A stretch of DNA of 17,731 bases, from assembly GCA_043813215.1 (NCBI GenBank), contig JBDRLH010000040.1:1-17731 (forward strand). The letters are read 5' to 3'. The position numbers and the translations under genes were made by a program. Below, piece by piece: positions 12,343 to 17,731 of the stretch (the stretch's first letter is position 1; each line of letters starts with the position of its first letter). The notes under the pieces were generated by a model that did no database searches, was not told where the DNA came from, and was given only the letters and a program-made list of their open reading frames with translations. The stretch is from JBDRLH01 sp043813215. Lineage in GTDB: Bacteria > Patescibacteriota > Minisyncoccia > Minisyncoccales > JAQTPW01.

Positions 12343-13592
12343 TGGTGAATTTTTTACGACCAATTTCCATATCTTTGTCGCCGAATACTGAAAAGGATGA
12401 TATCTTGTTGGCTTTTTCGTTACTTTGGCAGCCGTGGAGATGGAAAGGTAACTCTTCGATAAACTCAGGGCAAGTCGTTGATTTGGAAAATGAATTTATA
12501 AATTACTTAGGGGTCAAATACGCCATTTCTTTTAATAGCGGGCGATCATCTTTGATGGCAATTTTGAATTCTTTGAATTTAGAGAAGGGGAGTGAGATTT
12601 TGCTTCAAGCCTTTACCTGTAATGCCGTACCCAATCCCGTAATTTGGAGCGGACTTAAGCCGATCTATGTTGATGCAAGCGAGCAAACTTTCAATATTGA
12701 CGCGGAGGATTTAAGAAAAAAAATTACACCTCGGAGCAAAGCCGTTATAGTCCAGCATACATTTGGCTTGCCAGCCGAAATGGACGAAATTCAAAAAATC
12801 TGCCAGGAAAATAATTTGATTTTAATTGAAGATTGCGCTCATTCATTCGGCGCGGAATACCAAGATAAAAAAGTTGGAACTTTGGGTAAAGTTTCATTTT
12901 TTAGCTTCTCGCGAGATAAAGTTATTTCTTCGGTTTATGGAGGAATGGTGGCAACCAATGATGATCAATTGGCAAAAAAAATAAAAGAATATCAAGAAAG
13001 GATAGATTTCCCTTCTTATTTTTGGATTAAACAGCAATTGCTCCATCCTGTTTTAATGAATTGGCTGGTTTTGCCCACATATTCTATTTTTGGAAAATAT
13101 TTGCTTGTTTTATTCCAGTGGCTCCATATTTTATCAAAAGCCGTGCATTGGAAGGAAAAGCGAGGCAGAAAGCCCGGTTATTTTCCCAAAAGAATGCCGA
13201 ACGCTTTAGCTGCATTGGCTTTAAACCAATTTAAAAAACTGGAAAGATTTAATAATCACCGAAAAGAAATTGCTTATTTTTATAGAAAAGAATTGTTAGA
13301 AACTTCATTTGGGTTGTCAGCTGATTCGGAGCAAATTTATCTCAGATTTGCAATAAAACATCCGCGGGCACATGAGATAATAAAATTCGCCTGGAAAAAT
13401 AATTTATTGATAGGGGATTGGTATACAAGCCCGATTGCCCCTTGCGATACAAGAATAGAAAAAATGCAGTATATGCCGGGAAGCTGTCCGGTGGCTGAAA
13501 AATTAACTAAAATTACCTTGAATCTACCGACGCATATCAATATTTCAATTAAAGAAGCAAAAAAAATTATAAAATTTATAAAAAAGTATTAA
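12342..13592 (+). CDS. DegT/DnrJ/EryC1/StrS-family PLP aminotransferase
   Basis: Fold-type I PLP enzyme of the sugar aminotransferase family, 416 aa. Seen: SFNSGRSSLMAIL (cofactor phosphate loop), LLQAFTCNAVPNPVIWSGLKPIYVD, D164 in LIEDCAHSFGA (contacts the pyridine nitrogen), and the Schiff-base lysine K193 in FFSFSRDKVISSVYGGM. Most members transfer an amino group to a keto-sugar nucleotide. Here the gene overlaps murF by one base (TAATG) and is followed by a FemAB gene, so a role in making an amino sugar or an amino donor for the wall is possible, but that is inference. The N-terminus carries an in-frame dispersed repeat (residues 37-44, NSSINSGQ) just before the conserved VDLENEF helix. 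Confidence 0.88.
   Translation: MVNFLRPISISLSPNTEKDDILLAFSLLWQPWRWKGNSSINSGQVVDLENEFINYLGVKYAISFNSGRSSLMAILNSLNLEKGSEILLQAFTCNAVPNPVIWSGLKPIYVDASEQTFNIDAEDLRKKITPRSKAVIVQHTFGLPAEMDEIQKICQENNLILIEDCAHSFGAEYQDKKVGTLGKVSFFSFSRDKVISSVYGGMVATNDDQLAKKIKEYQERIDFPSYFWIKQQLLHPVLMNWLVLPTYSIFGKYLLVLFQWLHILSKAVHWKEKRGRKPGYFPKRMPNALAALALNQFKKLERFNNHRKEIAYFYRKELLETSFGLSADSEQIYLRFAIKHPRAHEIIKFAWKNNLLIGDWYTSPIAPCDTRIEKMQYMPGSCPVAEKLTKITLNLPTHINISIKEAKKIIKFIKKY
12451..12475 (+). repeat. Dispersed repeat, copy D, inside the aminotransferase gene
   Basis: ACTCTTCGATAAACTCAGGG and CAAGT. A diverged relative of copies A-C, translated in frame near the N-terminus. Confidence 0.55.
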
Positions 13593-13634
13593 AAATAAAA
13601 AATAAGACCCGTCTTTATTTGGATAAAAAAGTAA
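13593..13634 (+). other. Short AT-rich spacer with inverted repeat
   Basis: The 42 nt between the aminotransferase and FemAB genes hold AAATAAGA (about 13601-13608), loop CCCG, TCTTTATTT. It is a weak hairpin without a T-tract after it, so I do not call it a terminator. Confidence 0.4.
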
Positions 13635-14654
13635 ATGGGATTAAATATTAGAAATATCACAGATAAAAGTATTTGGGAAAAATATTTGGCAGATTGCCGA
13701 GAAAAAACTTTTCTGCAGTCTTGGAATTGGGGAGAGTTTCAAGAAAAGATGAAAAACCAAATTTGGCGGTTGGGAATCTATGAAAAAGAAAAATTAATTG
13801 CCGTTGCTCTGGTTGCCAAGGTGGTTGCAAAACGTGGAATCTTTTTGCTCATTCAGCATTTATTAAAATTTGATAAGCAGGTTTTAGAAATTTTACTAGA
13901 AAAATTAAGAGAGATAGGAGAAGCAGAAAAAGCCGCATTTATTCGAGTGGCGCCGCTTTGGATAGAAAACGAAGAAAACAAAAAAATATTCAAAGATTCG
14001 GGATTTAAAAAGGCGCCCATGCATGCCAACGCTTATGAGGCGACTTGGAAGTTGGACATTACGCCTTCAGAAGATGAATTGACAGAAGATATGCGCAAAA
14101 CCACCCGCTATTTGATCCGCCAGGCAATGAAAAATCCGGATATTACAATAGAAAAAAGTCAGAAATTAAACAATGCTGAGGCTTATCAAAAATTAAATAG
14201 GGAAGTGGCCAAGAGGCAGAATTTCACTCCGTTTTCGGACGAGTATATAAAAAATGAATTTGAGCTTTTTTCTCGCGACAATCAGGCTCTTTGGTTTTTT
14301 GGAAAATACAAGGGCGAGATAGCGGCGGCGGTTTTGGTGATTTTTTGGCAGGAAATCGGCTTTTATCATCAGGCGGCTTCTCTTTCAAAATTTGCCAAAT
14401 TATCCATTCCGTATTTGTTGCAATGGGAAGCGATAAAAGAAGCTAAAAACAGGGGATGCAAAATATACGACTTCTGGGGCTATACTGACCCAGAAGAATT
14501 TCCGAAACATCCCTGGGCCGGACCCACATTATTTAAAATGGGTTTTGGAGGAAAAGCATTTGAATATGTCAAAACACAGGATTTACCTTTGTCTGAAAAA
14601 TATTGGTTGACTTATTTTTTTGAAAAATTGAGAAAAATAAAAAGAGGTTTTTAG
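13635..14654 (+). CDS. FemA/FemB-family peptidoglycan aminoacyltransferase
   Basis: FemABX enzymes carry two GNAT-like domains and move an amino acid from aminoacyl-tRNA to the wall-precursor stem peptide, building cross-bridges. The 339-aa sequence shows the usual marks: WNWGEFQEKM near the N-terminus, the first GNAT domain to about residue 135, EDMRKTTRYLIRQAMK (basic helix), then the second domain with YKGEIAAAVLVIFW, YHQAASLSKFAKLSIPYLLQWEAIKEAK and YDFWGYTD..HPWAGPTLFKMGFGG. The coiled-coil insertion of staphylococcal FemA is absent, as in FemX-like members. The amino acid added is unknown. No Shine-Dalgarno sequence. ftsQ begins 2 nt after the stop. Together with the MurF-like and DegT genes it points to a modified stem peptide or bridge. 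Confidence 0.92.
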   Translation: MGLNIRNITDKSIWEKYLADCREKTFLQSWNWGEFQEKMKNQIWRLGIYEKEKLIAVALVAKVVAKRGIFLLIQHLLKFDKQVLEILLEKLREIGEAEKAAFIRVAPLWIENEENKKIFKDSGFKKAPMHANAYEATWKLDITPSEDELTEDMRKTTRYLIRQAMKNPDITIEKSQKLNNAEAYQKLNREVAKRQNFTPFSDEYIKNEFELFSRDNQALWFFGKYKGEIAAAVLVIFWQEIGFYHQAASLSKFAKLSIPYLLQWEAIKEAKNRGCKIYDFWGYTDPEEFPKHPWAGPTLFKMGFGGKAFEYVKTQDLPLSEKYWLTYFFEKLRKIKRGF

Positions 14655-14656
14655 CC

Positions 14657-15457
14657 ATGTATAAAAAACCCTATCGCATAAAAAGAAAAAAACCGATCTT
14701 GAAAAACAATTTTTTTTGGTCAGGCCTTTTGTTTTTAGTTTTGGCCGGAGGCATAATTTATCTGGTATGTTTTGCTCCTTTTTTCCAGATAAAAGAGATA
14801 AGCATTTCCGGATGCCAGAAGGTTAAAACTCAAGAATTAGAAAACTCAATCAGGGGACAAATTGTAAAAAATATAGCATTTTTTAGCACTCAAAGCATAT
14901 TTTTGATGAATTCTGGGAAAATAGCTTCCGAAATTATAAAAAATTTCCCGCAAATTGAAAAGATAGGCTTTAAAAAAGGTTTGTTTAATAAGCTGGCGGT
15001 TTTCGTAGAAGAAAGAAAGCCAATTGCTTTTTTGTGCCAGGAGGAAAAATGTTTTCTTATTGATAAAAATGGCGTGGCTTTCGAAGAAACTTCGGAAACA
15101 GATTATCAAGGACCGAAAATAAAAAGCCGAATCCTGTTGTCGCAAATAAAACCGGGAGAAATTATCATTGAAAGCAAGCAAATAGAGCAGATTTTAAAAA
15201 TAAATTCAGAATTGAGCGGTGATTTAAAAATTTCCTTACAAGAATTTGACATGGTTTCTGAACAACGAATGAATATAAAAACCGCCAAAGGCTGGGAAAT
15301 TTACTTTAACTTAAAAGGCGATATAGATTGGCAGATTACAGAATTAAAAACCATCCTAGGAAACAAAATTCCTCCTAAAAATTGGGGAAGTCTTGACTAT
15401 ATCGATTTGAGATTTGACAGAGTTTTTGTTTCTCCCGAAGGATTGATGTCCGATTAA
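14657..15457 (+). CDS. ftsQ: FtsQ/DivIB-like cell division protein
   Basis: Bitopic divisome protein connecting early and late division proteins. 266 aa: a short basic cytoplasmic tail (1-18), one membrane helix (about 20-40), a POTRA domain directly after it (FFQIKEISISGCQKVKTQEL, typical of FtsQ), then the beta domain with VFVEERKPIAFLCQEEKCFLIDKNGVAF and the closing LDYIDLRFDRVFV strand seen in FtsQ/DivIB. It starts 2 nt after the FemAB gene. No ftsA or ftsZ follows: the next gene is on the other strand, and the two stop codons overlap by 4 bp. Confidence 0.88.
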   Translation: MYKKPYRIKRKKPILKNNFFWSGLLFLVLAGGIIYLVCFAPFFQIKEISISGCQKVKTQELENSIRGQIVKNIAFFSTQSIFLMNSGKIASEIIKNFPQIEKIGFKKGLFNKLAVFVEERKPIAFLCQEEKCFLIDKNGVAFEETSETDYQGPKIKSRILLSQIKPGEIIIESKQIEQILKINSELSGDLKISLQEFDMVSEQRMNIKTAKGWEIYFNLKGDIDWQITELKTILGNKIPPKNWGSLDYIDLRFDRVFVSPEGLMSD

Positions 15458-17238
15458 TCTATTTTATATACAAATATTGAATAGCCGATTTTGACAATTG
15501 GCGTATATTCGTCCAACCAGCGATAAAAATCAGTCGGTTTATCATAACCCTTAGCGCGATCGGCTCTTCCTCCCTGTAATTGATTAACAGACACGGCCAG
15601 ATAACTGCCCCGAGGCAATTCCTCGGGTTTTTTTGTTCCTGACCAGGCGAGATACTTTTCTCCCAGGTAGAAGTCGGGACTGCCTCCGCCAAAATAGTCA
15701 AGATAAATATAATCGACATCGTTTGCATTAACCCAATCTTTAAGCCTTTTTAAATCCTGGCCCCAGTCCAGGTTAGAATCAACGACATAAAGATATCCTT
15801 TATCCGGTCCGCCGACTGATTCGTTAAAATATGCAAGAAAATGCGGATATATAGATACCACAGAAATGACCAGCCACAAAAATAAAACACTCAAAACAAT
15901 ATATTTAAATTTTAAAAAAGGTTCTTTTAATAATTTAGCGATTACACCGGATACCAATAAAATCGTAAAAGGAAATATCGGCATCAAATGACGTACGCCG
16001 ATATTCAGATTAGAAACCAAACTCGTCGCCCAATAAATAGCCAAAAAGGTCAGCATGGAAAATTCAGTAAAATGATTTTTTATCCATTCCGATATTTTTC
16101 TGCGAGCGTCGAGCCAATAAGGTCTTTTGACCAGCCAAAGCGCATAAATTAGGGCGATTAAAGTTAGGATATGAAAGGGAAGAGGATTTTTAATAAAGTA
16201 GACAACGGGAAAATAACTCCTCCAGCTGTCAGCCGAAATTTCGCCCATATAATAAGTGGTGTTGCCGGTTGTCGCCCTGTTGGTAGCCGTCAAAAGTCCC
16301 AGAAAATAATGCCCCAAAGGCCGGGTGACGGGATTGCTGTCCAATATGATATTTATTTTTATAATCGCATCCGGGATATTAGTGGTGGCAAGAAGATCCT
16401 TTGTATCTTGTACTTGGCGTTCCTGGGGATATCTTGCCATGTTGTATCCGTATACCGGCCAAATTACAAAAACTACACCAATCATTCCAGCTAAAATCGT
16501 CAAGCCGGTGTATTTTGTAAGATTTGTAAATTTTTCCCGGCCGTCATCTTTTAACCAGGCGAAAGCGAAGGTAATTATAGCAAAAAACGGCAAGAGCAAG
16601 ATCAGGGAAAACTTAATAAGCAAGGCCGTTCCCAAAGCCAATCCGGCAAAAATTAATGATTTTTTTGTGGTATTCTTCAGAAATTCCAGCCAAAAATATG
16701 TGGCAAAAATAGCTCCAAAAGCCGCGCCGATATCAGTAGTGACAAATCTTCCGTGCGCCAGAAAAGTCGGGAAAAATGCAAATAAAAATAAAGCGATTAA
16801 TCCGCTTTTTCTACCCCACAGTTTTTTTGCCCACAAAAAAATGAAAAGACCCAATAATATTAAAACAAAAATCATGGGCAAGCGCGTCCAAAGAAGTATT
16901 ACATCCGGATCGTTTCCCGAGTTGTATAAAAATTTGACAGCCAGGTCAAACTGATGCCACCAGACTGCCGGAGAAGCTTGCGTCCAAATCGGATCGCTTT
17001 TCGGGAAATTAAGATTCAAAAACAACAAGGGTATGGCCGCCAAATCCTTAATCAGAGGCGGATGTTCCGGATTCATCCTGTAGTCCATTTGCGTCAAATA
17101 TGAATAACCTGCGACAATATGGGCCGTTTCATCAAAAGTAAAAGAATCGTTTTTTGTGCTGAAAAAAGCCAGCAAAGCCATTGTCAATAAAAGCGCTCCG
17201 GCAATGGCGTACGAAATTATTTTTCTGTTTATAGCCAT
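15454..17238 (-). CDS. GT-C glycosyltransferase, family 39/ArnT-like
   Basis: 594-aa polytopic membrane enzyme of the dolichyl-phosphate-mannose mannosyltransferase (PMT/GT39) type, which uses a polyprenyl-phosphate sugar to glycosylate proteins or lipids on the outer face of the membrane. About 11 or more hydrophobic helices are visible. The first extracellular loop carries the catalytic acidic pair D36-E37 in SFTFDETAHIVAGYSYL and the family motif NPEHPPLIKDLA. The C-terminal soluble part contains VDSNLDWGQDLKRLKDWV, common in this group. The start lies inside the end of the CorA gene (10-bp overlap), so they are cotranscribed. No Shine-Dalgarno sequence. It runs convergently into ftsQ with overlapping stops and no terminator between them. 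Confidence 0.88.
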   Translation of the reverse strand: MAINRKIISYAIAGALLLTMALLAFFSTKNDSFTFDETAHIVAGYSYLTQMDYRMNPEHPPLIKDLAAIPLLFLNLNFPKSDPIWTQASPAVWWHQFDLAVKFLYNSGNDPDVILLWTRLPMIFVLILLGLFIFLWAKKLWGRKSGLIALFLFAFFPTFLAHGRFVTTDIGAAFGAIFATYFWLEFLKNTTKKSLIFAGLALGTALLIKFSLILLLPFFAIITFAFAWLKDDGREKFTNLTKYTGLTILAGMIGVVFVIWPVYGYNMARYPQERQVQDTKDLLATTNIPDAIIKINIILDSNPVTRPLGHYFLGLLTATNRATTGNTTYYMGEISADSWRSYFPVVYFIKNPLPFHILTLIALIYALWLVKRPYWLDARRKISEWIKNHFTEFSMLTFLAIYWATSLVSNLNIGVRHLMPIFPFTILLVSGVIAKLLKEPFLKFKYIVLSVLFLWLVISVVSIYPHFLAYFNESVGGPDKGYLYVVDSNLDWGQDLKRLKDWVNANDVDYIYLDYFGGGSPDFYLGEKYLAWSGTKKPEELPRGSYLAVSVNQLQGGRADRAKGYDKPTDFYRWLDEYTPIVKIGYSIFVYKID

Positions 17239-17731
17239 TTTTTGAGTTTGAAATAGATTAGCATGCCTATTAAGATAATCGCCATCAGCCCCATTATTAT
17301 CAAGAAATCAAAAGAGAATTGGCGGAAAGGCAAAAGCGTGGTATTCATTCCCCACATACTGGCTAGGAGGGTAAGTGGCATTAAAATTACCGAAAAAACA
17401 GTTAAGATCTTTATTATGTCCGTCCTTTTTATGTTAATCATATTATGGATTGTTTCTTCAAGGGATTCGATGGTTTCTTTGTAGGTTTTTAAGGAATTGC
17501 CTATTCTTTGGTTTATCCTGAAAAGGTCCGAGAAGTGATATCGGCAATCCTTTCCAAAGAAATCCAGGCCTATGGTTTTTAAAGAATAAAAAATCTCTTT
17601 TTGCGGGTCAATCGCCCTCCAAAAGCTTATAATTTTTCTTTTAAGGTAAGAAATTTTTTTGACCATTTTTTCCTCATCTCCGATGAATATTTCCTTTTCG
17701 ATAGATGCCACCTCCTCTCCAATTTTATCAG
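17229..17731 (-). CDS. CorA-family divalent cation channel, C-terminal part (5' end beyond window)
   Basis: The frame is open to the window edge; only the last 167 or so residues are seen. Known family: homopentameric Mg2+/Co2+ channels with a long cytoplasmic funnel helix and two C-terminal membrane helices. Visible here: a long helix (EKEIFIGDEEKMVKKISYLK onward), the segment LEETIHNMINIKRTDIIKIL leading into the first membrane helix, the signature GMN in SMWGMNTTLLPF (tryptophan replaces the usual tyrosine before GMN), a second helix, and a basic end KLKKWL. A GTG at 17711 with GGAGAGGAG upstream looks like a start, but the frame continues upstream in CorA-like sequence, so it is taken as internal. 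Confidence 0.88.
   Translation of the reverse strand, partial: DKIGEEVASIEKEIFIGDEEKMVKKISYLKRKIISFWRAIDPQKEIFYSLKTIGLDFFGKDCRYHFSDLFRINQRIGNSLKTYKETIESLEETIHNMINIKRTDIIKILTVFSVILMPLTLLASMWGMNTTLLPFRQFSFDFLIIMGLMAIILIGMLIYFKLKKWL

Noticed and set aside
16171..16954. + strand frames of 107 and 209 aa
   Set aside because: Antisense to the glycosyltransferase, which has clear family motifs; no start signals.
17709..17711. GTG as true start of the CorA gene
   Set aside because: The frame stays open upstream with CorA-like residues to the window edge, and 160 aa would lack the cytoplasmic domain.

Overview
The window looks like a piece of an AT-rich Candidatus Patescibacteria (CPR) chromosome, most likely a Parcubacteria-type lineage. 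The reasons are a membrane-fused MurF beside DegT and FemAB genes, a very small MreD, genes that start without a Shine-Dalgarno sequence, and many short palindromic or dispersed repeats. UGA is read as stop (it ends the gene at 560-871), which argues against the UGA-glycine code of Gracilibacteria and Absconditabacteria. Taxonomy is inferred; no search was run.

Region 1 (1-500, + strand) is the 3' end of a 23S rRNA gene, a spacer and a 5S rRNA gene with its terminator. Region 2 (500-3740, - strand) holds five small genes: three orphan hypotheticals of 103, 68 and 79 aa, a NYN-domain nuclease and a 230-aa helical protein. A probable 19-aa upstream ORF and a tRNA-Glu lie in the same region. The protein genes have their own U-tract hairpin terminators, and each is preceded by a copy of a short intergenic module whose downstream end, CTTGA, usually forms the -35 box. 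Several other repeat types and a nested insertion lie in the gaps.

Region 3 (3740-4014) is a divergent control region. It holds a candidate structured RNA of about 190 nt on the - strand, driven by a TTGACA promoter, and the start of the + strand block. Region 4 (4015-15457, + strand) is a cell-envelope block interrupted by two aminoacyl-tRNA synthetases: mreC, mreD and PBP2, a terminator, lysS, serS, an alpha/beta hydrolase, a membrane-anchored MurF-like ligase, a DegT-family aminotransferase, a FemAB-family aminoacyltransferase and an FtsQ-like divisome protein. Together they cover lateral wall elongation, completion and branching of the stem peptide, and division. Region 5 (15454-17731, - strand) is a two-gene unit, a CorA-family channel (cut by the window edge) and a GT-C glycosyltransferase, which converges on ftsQ with overlapping stop codons.

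The points most worth following are the unidentified structured RNA at 3755-3941, the repeated promoter module of region 2, the MurF-like protein whose central domain is shortened exactly where a dispersed repeat is embedded in frame, and the 19-aa ORF separated from the next gene by an in-frame stop that overlaps the ribosome binding site. I see no CRISPR array, transposase, integrase, phage gene or toxin-antitoxin pair.
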